Assembly: GCF_018070465.1 (NCBI RefSeq)
Contig: NZ_JAGPXT010000021.1
Coordinates: 39,151-103,150, forward strand
Reading direction: 5' to 3'
From: Micromonospora sp. C95
GTDB taxonomy: Bacteria; Actinomycetota; Actinomycetes; Mycobacteriales; Micromonosporaceae
DNA: 64,000 bases
In this document: one piece after another, positions 1-7,915 of the stretch
Position numbering within the stretch: the first letter of the stretch is position 1
Layout: the number at the start of each line of letters is the position of its first letter
Position numbers and translations under genes: made by a program
Notes under the pieces: model-generated
The model's database searches: none
What the model was told of the DNA's origin: nothing
The model's input: the letters and a program-made list of their open reading frames with translations, nothing else

Positions 1-485
1 CCGGCATGATGGACGGCCAGGTCGCGGCGGTACGCGCGGCACTCGATGCGGCCGGTCACACCGACGTGGCCGTCCTCGCGTACGCCGTGAAGTACGCCTC
101 GGCCTTCTTCGGCCCCTTCCGGGACGCGGTGGAGTCGGCGCTGGACGGGGACCGGCGGGCCTACCAGCAGGATCCGGCGAACCTGCGCGAGTCGCTGCGC
201 GAGGTCGCGCTGGACGTCGCCGAGGGTGCCGACATGGTGATGGTCAAGCCGGCGCTGCCGTACCTCGACGTGGTGGCCGCGGTCCGCGCCGCCGTGGACG
301 TGCCCGTGGCGGCCTACCAGGTCTCCGGCGAGTACGCGATGGTCGAGGCGGCCGCCGCGAACGGCTGGATCGACCGGGAGCGGGTGATGCTGGAAACCCT
401 CACCTCGATCCGCCGCGCCGGTGCCCAGATCATCCTCACCTACTGGGCCGTCGAGGCCGCCCAACTGCTCCGCGAACGCTACTGA
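1..485 (+). CDS. hemB: delta-aminolevulinic acid dehydratase (porphobilinogen synthase), 3' part
   Basis: The gene enters from outside the window, so only about the last 160 codons are present. HemB condenses two 5-aminolevulinate molecules to porphobilinogen in cytosolic tetrapyrrole (heme, B12) synthesis. The visible part carries both active-site lysine neighbourhoods: a Lys in YAVKYASAFFGPF, and the Schiff-base Lys in MVMVKPALPYLD, followed by the conserved AYQVSGEYAM. The C-terminus ends at the usual family position (LLRERY), so the end is intact. A 480-bp gene-poor stretch follows, so this is probably the last gene of its operon. The family assignment is secure from motif identity. Confidence 0.97.
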   Translation, partial: GMMDGQVAAVRAALDAAGHTDVAVLAYAVKYASAFFGPFRDAVESALDGDRRAYQQDPANLRESLREVALDVAEGADMVMVKPALPYLDVVAAVRAAVDVPVAAYQVSGEYAMVEAAAANGWIDRERVMLETLTSIRRAGAQIILTYWAVEAAQLLRERY

Positions 486-967
486 CCCGGCTCGACGGCC
501 CTGCTCGCCTCCCCGCACGCCGCAATGCTGACGGCTGACGGCTGACCGCTGAGGCGACGGGCCTGTGCACGCCGACACCCGTCAGCACTGGTCGACCAGC
601 GCCTCGGCCACAGCTGTCACTCTGAGTGTTTCTCCTCCACCCCCACGGTTGTCCCTGCCCATCCTTTGCTCTGCTTCAACCCACGCACAGCTTGCGGAGG
701 GTAGTTGTCGGCGGATGGCGCGTTGAGGACTCGGCCTCGCTCAACTGCTGGTCAGAGAGGGTTGCGTGGGTTGAAGCAGAGCAAAGGGCGTGCAGGTGTT
801 TATCGGGAAGGGCGGAGGGAGGAGGCCTCCCCGTCACTCAAGGTGATAGTCGCTCAAGGTAGCGGTCGTCCGCCTGGTGCGGTGTCAATGGATGCCGCGA
901 GGCCGGATATCCACAGGTTTTTCCACAGGGGTTGCTGCCCTGTCTTGTGCAGCGGCAAGGTCGGGGC
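486..967. other. 482-bp intergenic region with inverted-repeat element and DnaA-box-like pair
   Basis: No coding frame here looks real. The region holds a perfect 25-bp inverted repeat (663-687 and 763-787, listed separately) and, at 907-927, two tandem 9-mers (ATATCCACA and TTTTCCACA), each one base off the DnaA box TTATCCACA. The latter lie 41 bp upstream of the HTH gene start. No convincing promoter hexamers stand out in the rest. Confidence 0.6.
663..787. repeat. Inverted repeat of the TTTGCTCTGCTTCA family, copy A
   Basis: The arms 663-687 and 763-787 are perfect 25-bp reverse complements (core GCTCTGCTTCAACCCACGCA) around a 75-nt spacer. The same core recurs at 26029-26052 (single arm) and 41005-41065 (both arms). 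The outer 11 bases are identical in all copies, while the inner bases differ but stay roughly self-complementary. No ORF or transposase lies inside. Confidence 0.8.
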
Positions 968-1474
968 ATGTCCACCGTCTTCGAGCCGCCGGACCTTGGC
1001 CCCACCGTCGGTCCCTTCCCCATCGCCGGTCTGGTGCGACGTGCCCGCCGGATCGTCGGGCTCAGCCAGTTGCGGATGGCCCGGTTCGCCAAGGTCGCCC
1101 CGTCGACCGTCGCGCGGGTCGAGGCGGGCAGCCTGACGCCGAGCTTGGCGGTGCTGGAGCGGCTGCTGGGTGCGGCCGGGCTCTACCTCGTGGCCGTCGA
1201 CCAGGAGGGGCGGGTCGTGCTGCCGATGGAGGTCTGGGACGATACCCGGGACGGGGCCGATCGTCGCTACCCGGCTCACCTGAACACCATTCTCGATCCG
1301 GAGCCGGGCGAGTGGTGGGCGGACATCTACGGGCTGGCCCGCCCGCCGGAGACCTACCACCGTTCCCGGGCCGACCGGGAGGCGCGGCGACGCCGCAGTC
1401 AGTGGGAGGTGCGGGTGGCCAAGTACCGCAACGTGCCGCCTCCGCCGGACCCGGGTACCTGGTACCGGGACTGA
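968..1474 (+). CDS. XRE-family helix-turn-helix DNA-binding protein
   Basis: This is a 168-residue cytosolic protein. Residues about 15-70 form an HTH_XRE fold: LVRRARRIVGLSQLRMARFA, then a recognition-helix segment APSTVARVEAGSLTPSLAVL. That is the standard Cro/CI spacing with the helix-capping EAG..TPS motif. The C-terminal half (WDDTRD.., EWWADIYGL, WYRD) has no family I recognise and is rich in Arg and Trp; it may bind a ligand or partner. ATG 968 was chosen because the HTH domain begins soon after it; upstream in-frame codons run into the DnaA-box-like repeats. The gene is monocistronic, convergent with the GNAT gene. The target is unknown, though the tandem TATCCACA-like motifs just upstream could be its own operator. 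Confidence 0.85.
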   Translation: MSTVFEPPDLGPTVGPFPIAGLVRRARRIVGLSQLRMARFAKVAPSTVARVEAGSLTPSLAVLERLLGAAGLYLVAVDQEGRVVLPMEVWDDTRDGADRRYPAHLNTILDPEPGEWWADIYGLARPPETYHRSRADREARRRRSQWEVRVAKYRNVPPPPDPGTWYRD

Positions 1475-1492
1475 CGGGCGGGCAGCCGACGG

Positions 1493-2509
1493 TCAGCGGG
1501 TGGCGTCGAGGCGATGGACCAGCTCGGCGACGTCGACGCTGTATTCGCACCAGTCCCGGTCGGTGCGGTAGCCCAGCTCGGCGTTGACCTTGAGCATGGT
1601 CTCGTTTGCCTGCGCGTTCCAGGTCTGTACCTCGGTCAGCTGCGGCTCGGCCGAGCGCAGCTCCAGCAGCATCCGAGCCTTCATCGCCCGGTCGATGCCG
1701 TAACCCCGGTGATCCTGAACGACAATGGTGTCGTACTGGTCGGCGCGGGTCGGGTGCTGGGCTGGCACCACCACCTCGGTCAGGCCGGCCACCTCACCGG
1801 TCTGCTCGTGCAGGGCGAGCACGATGTACGGCTTCATGCCCCGCCGGTGCAGGCAGTCGAGGCTGTCCCGGAGCCGCTGCGGATCGTACGAACTGGGTCG
1901 TAGCTCGCCGTCCTCGATGTCCCGGATCTCGGCCTTGGCCCGCGCGTACGCCTCGATCAGCTCGTCCGGTGGGCCGCCGGGGTGGAACTGGACGCGGTAG
2001 CCCGCCCCGAGGCCGGTGGACATCTCCGCCAACTCGGCCCAGTCGACGCCGGAGAGGTCGAGGACGCTGCGGGTCTCCACGTACTCCCGGCTGAAGCCGA
2101 GCGATTCGTAGAAGGCGACGGCGGGAGTGTCGCCGACCACCTCCACCCCGATCGACTCGAAACCTTCCTGGTAGACGCGGCGGGCGGCGCGCAGGACGAG
2201 ATCACGGCCCAGACCACTGCGCCGCGCGGACGGGTGGACCAGGACCTCCAGCACACCGATGTTGCCGAGCAGCAGCACGTGAACCTGACCGAGGATGGCT
2301 CCCGGAACGCCGTCGACGTCTGGCTCCTCCTCGGCGATCCAGGAGATCCGTCGTTCGCCCGGCATCACCTCGGCGAGGTACTCCCGCAGGGAACTCTCCC
2401 GCCACGGCGGATCCTGCGGGAGATCGGCCGCCAGGACCGCGTTCAGCGTGTCCAGCAGCGACGCGATCTCGGCGGACGACGCGGTCCTGGGGTCCCACTC
2501 GCGCACCAT
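1493..2509 (-). CDS. Tandem GNAT-domain acetyltransferase
   Basis: 338 residues with two GNAT folds. The N-terminal domain (about 1-155) carries the acetyl-CoA loop ARRSGLGRDL and the C-terminal strand FYESLGF. The second (about 165-335) has a weaker loop, VQDHRGYGIDRAMKARML, followed by NAQANETMLKVNAELGY, a pattern typical of mycothiol-synthase-like double GNATs. It probably N-acetylates a small amine or antibiotic-like substrate in the cytosol; the substrate cannot be read from sequence. The start reads GTG-ATG-GTG; I take the ATG at 2509, but GTG 2512 is equally possible. The gene ends 18 bp from the convergent HTH gene. It is too short and too different in its first domain for me to call it MshD itself. 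Confidence 0.85.
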   Translation of the reverse strand: MVREWDPRTASSAEIASLLDTLNAVLAADLPQDPPWRESSLREYLAEVMPGERRISWIAEEEPDVDGVPGAILGQVHVLLLGNIGVLEVLVHPSARRSGLGRDLVLRAARRVYQEGFESIGVEVVGDTPAVAFYESLGFSREYVETRSVLDLSGVDWAELAEMSTGLGAGYRVQFHPGGPPDELIEAYARAKAEIRDIEDGELRPSSYDPQRLRDSLDCLHRRGMKPYIVLALHEQTGEVAGLTEVVVPAQHPTRADQYDTIVVQDHRGYGIDRAMKARMLLELRSAEPQLTEVQTWNAQANETMLKVNAELGYRTDRDWCEYSVDVAELVHRLDATR

Positions 2510-2581
2510 CACCCGTCTAGCTTGCCGTTAACCGCAGCCGGGGGGAAGTGTCCAGTTCTCCAATGTATGCGGACGATCACT

Positions 2582-3838
2582 TCACGTGCGACTGGCCTGT
2601 CCGTACCGGTTGGCGGCGTCGAAGACGTCCTGGGCGTACCTTCGGACATCGTTGTACGACAGGATCGCGTTCCACCAGTCACCCGGAATGGTGAGGTTCC
2701 GGCCGCCCTTGCACAGGTACATCCCGGCCGCGAGGGCGGCGTCGTGGATGTTGTGCGGGTCCTCACGGCCGTCGTTGTCCGCATCGGCGCCGATCTCCTC
2801 CCAGGTGGTCGGGATGAACTGCATCGGCCCGATCGCCCGATCGTAGGTGGTGTCGCGGTCCAGCTCGCCCCGGTCGGTGTCGGCGATCCGCATCCGGTTG
2901 CCCTGCCCGTCCAGCGGCAGACCGATGATCTCCGGGACCGCCCGGCCGTCGGCACCGAGTTGGGCGTTGTTGGCCTGTCCGTGGCGGGATTCGACCAGAC
3001 CGATCGCGGCCAACGTGGTCCAGCTCAGGCCGCAGCTGCGATCGGTCTCGGCGAGCACCAGCTCGGCGTAGCCGTACGCCTGCATGGCGATCGGGTCGAT
3101 GCCGACCTTGGTGCCCGTGTCGCGGGCCCAGCCGGCCAGGGCGTCGGACGGGCGGCCACCGGCCGGCGCGGCGGTGCCCGGCCCGGTCACGCCCGGCGGA
3201 AGGGTCGCGGTGGGTGGCGGGAACTGCCCGGGCGGCGGCACCTGAGCGGTCGGCGGCAGGTCGCTGGGCAGCGCGCCGGGTGCGTCGTCGGTGGCGTCGG
3301 CCGCCACCGGACGTGGAGCGCCCAGGGTGGCGGGCACCACCAGCGCGCCGGCCGTGGCGGTCGCGGCGACCAGGACGAGCAGGAAGACCCCGGGCAGGGT
3401 CAGCCGGCCGCTCGGCCGGCGCGACCAGGCGCGGGTCGCCCGGGCGGCGGCCCGAGGCCCCGGGAGACGTACGGCGTGCCCGAAGCGCACCCGGCGGCGC
3501 CGGGCTGCCGGTGCGCCGGACTCCGGAGTGGACTTCTCGACAGTGGTCTTCGGCGTCGATTCCGCCGCGGCACGATCCGTCCTGTCGGGAGCCGTAGCGC
3601 CGCTCGTGGTGCCGGCGGCGTTGTCGATGGCCTCCGCCGGAACCGGTTCGGTGGTGGGTGGCTCCGGTGCCGCGTCGGCGGCCGGCCTGCCGGAACTCAG
3701 CCAGGGTCGACGGGGCCGGGGCAGCCTGGTTGCCGGCCCGTCCGGGCCGGCGCCGGAGTCGGCGCGCGGCGTGGCCGGTCGCAGGGGCCGCAGGGTGGTG
3801 CGCTCTTCGCCGTCTGCCACCCGTCGAGTATCACCCAT
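2582..3838 (-). CDS. Membrane-anchored lytic murein transglycosylase
   Basis: 418 residues. About 130 disordered Pro/Ala/Arg-rich cytoplasmic residues precede one membrane helix (about 145-170, VFLLVLVAATATAGALVVPA), a Pro-rich stalk and a C-terminal SLT domain (about 250-410). The catalytic Glu sits in GLVESRHG; AIGPMQFIPTTWEEIGADADN and a closing AILSYNDV..YA segment are classic for MltB/SLT_2-type transglycosylases, which cleave glycan strands to 1,6-anhydroMurNAc. The start at ATG 3838 is uncertain: GTG 3817 has a GATACT box six bases upstream and could be a leaderless start. It is divergent from fmdB, sharing a 38-bp promoter region. The likely role is cell-wall remodelling at the outer face of the membrane. 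Confidence 0.9.
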   Translation of the reverse strand: MGDTRRVADGEERTTLRPLRPATPRADSGAGPDGPATRLPRPRRPWLSSGRPAADAAPEPPTTEPVPAEAIDNAAGTTSGATAPDRTDRAAAESTPKTTVEKSTPESGAPAARRRRVRFGHAVRLPGPRAAARATRAWSRRPSGRLTLPGVFLLVLVAATATAGALVVPATLGAPRPVAADATDDAPGALPSDLPPTAQVPPPGQFPPPTATLPPGVTGPGTAAPAGGRPSDALAGWARDTGTKVGIDPIAMQAYGYAELVLAETDRSCGLSWTTLAAIGLVESRHGQANNAQLGADGRAVPEIIGLPLDGQGNRMRIADTDRGELDRDTTYDRAIGPMQFIPTTWEEIGADADNDGREDPHNIHDAALAAGMYLCKGGRNLTIPGDWWNAILSYNDVRRYAQDVFDAANRYGQASRT

Positions 3839-3864
3839 GTCCCCGCCGACGTCAGGTCCGGTCG

Positions 3865-3870
3865 TAGGCT
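3865..3870 (+). promoter_or_regulatory. -10 box TAGGCT, leaderless start of the zinc-ribbon gene
   Basis: TAGGCT fits the actinobacterial TANNNT consensus and lies 6 nt before ATG 3877 with no ribosome-binding site between. Transcription should begin at or next to the A of the start codon. Confidence 0.55.
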
Positions 3871-3876
3871 GACGGC

Positions 3877-4095
3877 ATGCCCCGGTACGAGTTCCGTTGT
3901 CGCGCCTGCGGCGCCACCTTCGAGGTCAACCGTCCGATGGCGCGGGCCGGTGAGCCGGCGCCCTGCCCGCAGGGGCACGGCGACACGGTGAAACTGCTCT
4001 CCACGGTCGCGATCACCGGTCGCGGTGGCAGCGGGTCCGGTGCCTCGTCCGCGCCCGCCGGTGGTGGCTGCTGCGGTGGCGGCTGCGGCTGCTGA
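3877..4095 (+). CDS. FmdB-family zinc-ribbon protein
   Basis: 72 residues. The N-terminal MPRYEFRCRACGATFEV is the FmdB/CxxC-zinc-ribbon signature; the second zinc pair should be CPQGHGDTV, where the usual second Cys is replaced by His. A Gly/Ser linker follows, then a Cys-rich tail with two CGGG-type CC/C clusters ending GGGCGC, which may hold another metal. Family members are small predicted regulators with no agreed biochemical role. There is no Shine-Dalgarno; the gene appears leaderless (TAGGCT 6 nt upstream). It stands alone between the divergent transglycosylase and the cyclase-ATPase gene. Confidence 0.88.
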   Translation: MPRYEFRCRACGATFEVNRPMARAGEPAPCPQGHGDTVKLLSTVAITGRGGSGSGASSAPAGGGCCGGGCGC

Positions 4096-4214
4096 TCACG
4101 CCGGCACGATTGGCCGAAGGGTGGTACGGGTGGCTGCCGGCCTTGCCCGGACGCCGGGTCCGATGGCACCTTGGGTCGGAGTCTCGGCCGGCCGTTCTCA
4201 CGATGCGTGATGAT

Positions 4215-4245
4215 CTGGTGTCGGGAAGTATGGTGCCGAGACCAG
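4215..4245. promoter_or_regulatory. Palindrome straddling the putative -10 of the cyclase-STAND gene
   Basis: Arms CTGGTGTCGG (4215-4224) and CCGAGACCAG (4236-4245) pair at 9 of 10 positions. Between them, TATGGT at 4229-4234 fits a -10 box, and the strong GGGGGGAG ribosome site follows at once (to 4251). The position suits a repressor operator; no good -35 is visible. Confidence 0.45.
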
Positions 4246-4261
4246 GGGGGAGGTGCCACGC

Positions 4262-7090
4262 ATGCCGCCACGGATCCACCTCCCGACCGGCTGGGTGACG
4301 TTCGTCTTCACCGACATCGAGGGCTCCACCCGGTTGGCCCAGCTGCTCGGGTCCGGCTACCGGCCGGTGCTGGCCGAGCACCGGCGGCTGCTGCGCCGGA
4401 CGATCGCGGCGACCGAGGGCGCTGAACTGCTGACCGAGGGCGACTCGTTCTTCCTGGCCTTCGATGACGCGGGCGCGGCGTTGACCGCCTGTCTGACCGC
4501 GCAGCGGGCGCTCGGTGAGCACGACTGGCCGACGCCGGAGGCGGCCCCCCGGGTCCGGATGGGACTGCACACCGGTTGGGCGGAGCCACGCGACGGCGAG
4601 TACGCCAGCCCCGAGGTGCACCGGGCGGCCCGCGTCGCCGCCGCCGCGCACGGCGGGCAGATCCTCTGCTCCGGTGCCACCGCCCGCCGGGCCCGGCCAC
4701 TGCCGGCCGGCGCCTCCCTGCTCGACCTCGGGCTGCACCGGCTGCGTGGTTTCGATGATCGGGAACGGCTCTTCCAGCTCGTCGCGCCCGGCCTGGAGCG
4801 GCAGTTCCCGCGACCGCGTACCGCCGACGCGGTGGCGCACAACCTGCCGATCCAGGTGACCACGTTCGTCGGTCGGCAGACCGAGCGCGCCGAGTTGGGG
4901 CGACTCGTGAGCCGGCACCGGTTGGTCACCGTGCTCGGCGCGGGTGGCAGCGGCAAGACGCGGCTGGCCGTGGAGTTCGCCACCGACCTGGTGGACGAGT
5001 ACCCGGACGGGGTCTGGTTCGTCGACATCGCCGCGGTAACCGACCCCGGACTTGTCGCCTTCGCCGTCGCCGCTGTGCTCGGGCTGCGTCCGGAGCCGGG
5101 CCGCCCGATGGTCGACACGCTTGTGGAGTACGCCGCCGGCCGCCGGATGCTGATCGTGCTCGACACCTGCGACGCCCAGCCGGCGGCCTGCGCCGACGCG
5201 GTCTCCCGGCTGCTGGCCGGTGGTGGTGGGGTGCGGGTGCTGGCGACCACCCGGGAGCCGCTGGGCTTGCCGGGCGAGGTGGTGTGGCGGATCCCGCCGT
5301 TGACCGTCGATCCGGCGCCCGACGGCACCGAGAGCGACGCGGTGGCGCTGCTGTTGGACCGAACGGCGGCGGCGCGGGGCGGGCGCCAGCCCGATCCGTC
5401 CGAGTCGGCCGACGTACGACGGGTGGTGCGGCGACTCGACGGTCTGCCGCTCGCCATCGAGTTGGCCGCGGCCCGGCTGCGGGTGCTCTCGGTGGGTCAG
5501 CTCGCTGAGCGACTCGACGACGTGCTCGGCACGCTCGACGCTGGCCGCGAGGATCCGCTACCGCCGCCGACCGATCGGGGCAACACCGGTAACCAGCGGG
5601 ACACCGTCGACCTGGCCGCAGCGGCCACCGGCGTCAGTCGCTCGACCCCGGCCAGCCGGGCGGCAGTCCGCTCGGCGGCCGAACGGCACCTGACCATGCA
5701 GGCGACCGTGACGTGGTCGTACCGGACGCTTGGGCCACGCGCCACGCGACTGCTGCGCTGGCTGGCGGTCTTCGCCGGCCCGGTCGACCTGCCGACGGTG
5801 GAGTGGCTGCTCGACGACGACCCGCTCGACCCGCTGTCGGTGCTTATCGACAAGTCGCTGGTGCTTGCGGAACCGCACGTGGCCGGCTGCACCTACCGGA
5901 TGCTCGACCCCATCCGGGCGTACGCGGCGCGGCGGCTCGCCGAGGCCGGGGAGGAGCAGGCCGCCCGCGACCGGCACGTGGCCTGGTCGGCGCACGCCCT
6001 CAAGCGGGCTCACCTCGGCCCGGACGGGCAGCCGGTGACGCTGTCGCTGTACGCGCTTGATCCACTCGCCGGTGAGCTGCGCGCCGCGCTGCGTTGGTGT
6101 GCCACGGGTGGGAGTGCCCGGGCCGGCCTGCGGCTGGCCGGCGGGCTGGACCAGTGGTGGCGTGAGCGCGGACTGGCCCGGGAGGGGCGGCTCTGGCTGT
6201 TCCGGCTGTACGGCCGACTGGCCGAGACCGGCGAGGTGGTCCCGGAGGACGAACTGGCGGCGGCCTACCACATGCATTCCCTGCACGCCGGTGGCGACGG
6301 TGAGTTCGGCGAGGAACTGCGCTACTCGCAGCGGGCCGAGGCGGCGGCCCGTCAGGCCGGCGATGCCGGTCTGCTGGCCCGGGTGCTCGCCGGCCGCGCC
6401 GCCCCGCTTGTCGACATGGGACAGTTCGCCGAGGCGGAGCGGGTCTGTCGGGAGGTCATCGACTGGGCGCAGGACCAGGGGGTCGAGTCGGAGGCGCTGT
6501 TCGCCGTGCTCCGGTTGGCCGAGCTGCTGTGGCGGCGGGGCGCGCTGGACGAGGCGGCGGAACTGCTCGGTGCGGCCCGGCCGGTGGAGGCGGCCCGACC
6601 GCGCGACCGGGGGCGTCGCTCGGTGGACATGCTGCTCGGCATGGTCGCGCTGGCTCGGGGCGACCTGGTGGCCGCGCACGAGCACCTGCTGGTGGCGCTC
6701 CGGTCCCGGATGAATCACGGCTTCCACGGACGGGCCTGCGACACGTTGAACGCGGTTGCGGTGCGCTGTGCGCTCGGTGACCAGCCGCTGACCGCGGCGC
6801 GGCTCTTCGGTGCCGCTCAGGCGACCCGGGCGGGGCTGCGGTCGACGCCGGGCATCTACGAGGCGTACTGGACGCAGCGGCAGGCCGCGCTGCGGCGGGC
6901 GCTTGGCGACGCCGCCTTCGACGAGGCGTACGGCGAGGGCGCCGATCTGGGGTTGGACGAGGCGGTCGCGTTGGCGCTCGGGGTCGAGCATCCAGACCTG
7001 GCCGCCGATTCGGGGCGGTTCGCCACCGGCGCAGGTCGCCCCGCCCCGCGTCAGCCCAGCACTGTCGACCGCCACACCGAGCACGCCTGA
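4262..7090 (+). CDS. Class III adenylate/guanylate cyclase domain fused to an AfsR/STAND-type ATPase
   Basis: 942 residues. Residues about 10-175 are a class III nucleotide cyclase domain: FTDIEGSTRL holds the first metal Asp, EGDSFFLAF the second, then VRMGLHTG. Next is an NB-ARC ATPase: FVGRQTERAEL, Walker A GAGGSGKTRL, Walker B LIVLDTCD, sensor ATTREPLGLPG and GLPLAIELAAARL. The last 400 residues are TPR-like helices. Unlike many relatives it ends without a LuxR-type DNA-binding domain, so it should act through nucleotide signalling or partners, not by direct transcription control. ATG 4262 is preferred to GTG 4253 because GGGGGAG (to 4251) is about 10 nt before the ATG and touches the GTG. 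It is followed by a strong terminator shared with the phospholipase gene. Confidence 0.88.
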   Translation: MPPRIHLPTGWVTFVFTDIEGSTRLAQLLGSGYRPVLAEHRRLLRRTIAATEGAELLTEGDSFFLAFDDAGAALTACLTAQRALGEHDWPTPEAAPRVRMGLHTGWAEPRDGEYASPEVHRAARVAAAAHGGQILCSGATARRARPLPAGASLLDLGLHRLRGFDDRERLFQLVAPGLERQFPRPRTADAVAHNLPIQVTTFVGRQTERAELGRLVSRHRLVTVLGAGGSGKTRLAVEFATDLVDEYPDGVWFVDIAAVTDPGLVAFAVAAVLGLRPEPGRPMVDTLVEYAAGRRMLIVLDTCDAQPAACADAVSRLLAGGGGVRVLATTREPLGLPGEVVWRIPPLTVDPAPDGTESDAVALLLDRTAAARGGRQPDPSESADVRRVVRRLDGLPLAIELAAARLRVLSVGQLAERLDDVLGTLDAGREDPLPPPTDRGNTGNQRDTVDLAAAATGVSRSTPASRAAVRSAAERHLTMQATVTWSYRTLGPRATRLLRWLAVFAGPVDLPTVEWLLDDDPLDPLSVLIDKSLVLAEPHVAGCTYRMLDPIRAYAARRLAEAGEEQAARDRHVAWSAHALKRAHLGPDGQPVTLSLYALDPLAGELRAALRWCATGGSARAGLRLAGGLDQWWRERGLAREGRLWLFRLYGRLAETGEVVPEDELAAAYHMHSLHAGGDGEFGEELRYSQRAEAAARQAGDAGLLARVLAGRAAPLVDMGQFAEAERVCREVIDWAQDQGVESEALFAVLRLAELLWRRGALDEAAELLGAARPVEAARPRDRGRRSVDMLLGMVALARGDLVAAHEHLLVALRSRMNHGFHGRACDTLNAVAVRCALGDQPLTAARLFGAAQATRAGLRSTPGIYEAYWTQRQAALRRALGDAAFDEAYGEGADLGLDEAVALALGVEHPDLAADSGRFATGAGRPAPRQPSTVDRHTEHA

Positions 7091-7148
7091 GACCGTCGGG
7101 AACCTCGCGGCAGCTGCGCCTCGCTCGCACCCGGGGTTCCCGACGGTC
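7091..7148. terminator. Bidirectional terminator hairpin
   Basis: Arms GACCGTCGGGAACC (7091-7104) and its exact complement (7135-7148) lie immediately after the cyclase-STAND stop, in the gap to the convergent phospholipase gene. The 14-bp perfect stem has no long T run, as is usual in these genomes. Confidence 0.75.
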
Positions 7149-7199
7149 CCTGACCGACGGACGCCCGGCCGTGGTGGCAGCCGGGCGTCCGCCAAGCGG

Positions 7200-7736
7200 T
7201 CAGGCCCGGGCGCGGCGCTCGGCGTCGGCCTTCATCCGGGCGGCCCGGTCGATGTCGGACTGCTGCACGGCGGCCACCGAACCGAAGATGGCGACCGCCT
7301 GGTAGTAGGTCCACGCCAGGCTCAGGCAGGCCGGCCGGACGATGGAGTTGTACGTGGCGCAGGATCGCTTGAGATCCTCGTAGAAGGCACTGTCGAGGCG
7401 CGGCTTGTTGGCACCGAACTGGCCGACCGCTTTGTAGTTGCGGTAGCCGAAGTCGTGGCGGGCGCAGGAGAGGCTGAACTTGAATCCGAGCGGGTTGTCC
7501 GGACTGGACGAGCAGTAGTCGGTGGACCAGTCGAAGTTGTACTCGGCCCAGGGTGCGCGATTCTGGCGGGCGGAGTACCAGGCGTTGTAGCTGCTGACGC
7601 TGGTCTGGGTCCAGCTGGACAGTACCGACAACTTCTGCTGTGGAGTGACGGCCGCCGTGGCGGGAGAGGCCACGGCGAGGGCGGTGAGCAGCGCGAGCAG
7701 GGCCGAGGCGAGGGTGGTGGCGAGACGTCTGGGCAC
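7200..7736 (-). CDS. Secreted prokaryotic phospholipase A2
   Basis: 178 residues. The signal peptide is MPRRLATTLASALLALLTA.. with cleavage after ATAA. The mature part carries the bacterial PLA2 core: CSSSPDNPLGF..SCARHDFGYRN, where Cys-x-x-His-Asp supplies the catalytic His/Asp pair, and further Cys (CATYN, ACLSLAW) for disulfides. It is similar in plan to the Streptomyces violaceoruber secreted PLA2 (PF09056), which releases fatty acid from the sn-2 position of phospholipids. GTG 7736 is chosen over ATG 7742 because the GGAGG site lies 7 nt before the GTG but only 1 nt before the ATG. It is monocistronic, exported and probably nutritional or membrane-lytic. Confidence 0.9.
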   Translation of the reverse strand: MPRRLATTLASALLALLTALAVASPATAAVTPQQKLSVLSSWTQTSVSSYNAWYSARQNRAPWAEYNFDWSTDYCSSSPDNPLGFKFSLSCARHDFGYRNYKAVGQFGANKPRLDSAFYEDLKRSCATYNSIVRPACLSLAWTYYQAVAIFGSVAAVQQSDIDRAARMKADAERRARA

Positions 7737-7875
7737 GGTCATACCTCCGCGGGGGTGTGCGGCAGAGCACGTTGTTACCGGCGAGTTACCGGGGTTCGAC
7801 AAGTCTCGATCAATAGCGCGGCCTGCCGGTGTTACCCGCGAGAAATATTGGTGACCGGTGCCGAAACAGACGAAT

Positions 7876-7902
7876 GCCCTGGACACCAGCGGTGTCCAGG
7901 GC
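7876..7902 (-). terminator. Terminator hairpin after the BON-methyltransferase gene
   Basis: A perfect 12-bp stem GCCCTGGACACC with an AGC triloop and exact complement lies 14 bp beyond the stop of the minus-strand gene at 7916. Confidence 0.8.
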
Positions 7903-7915
7903 GCTGGCCGGGCGG

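Noticed and set aside
486..967. Chromosomal origin because of DnaA-like boxes
   Set aside because: Only two imperfect boxes, and no dnaA, dnaN or box cluster; hemB context does not fit an origin.
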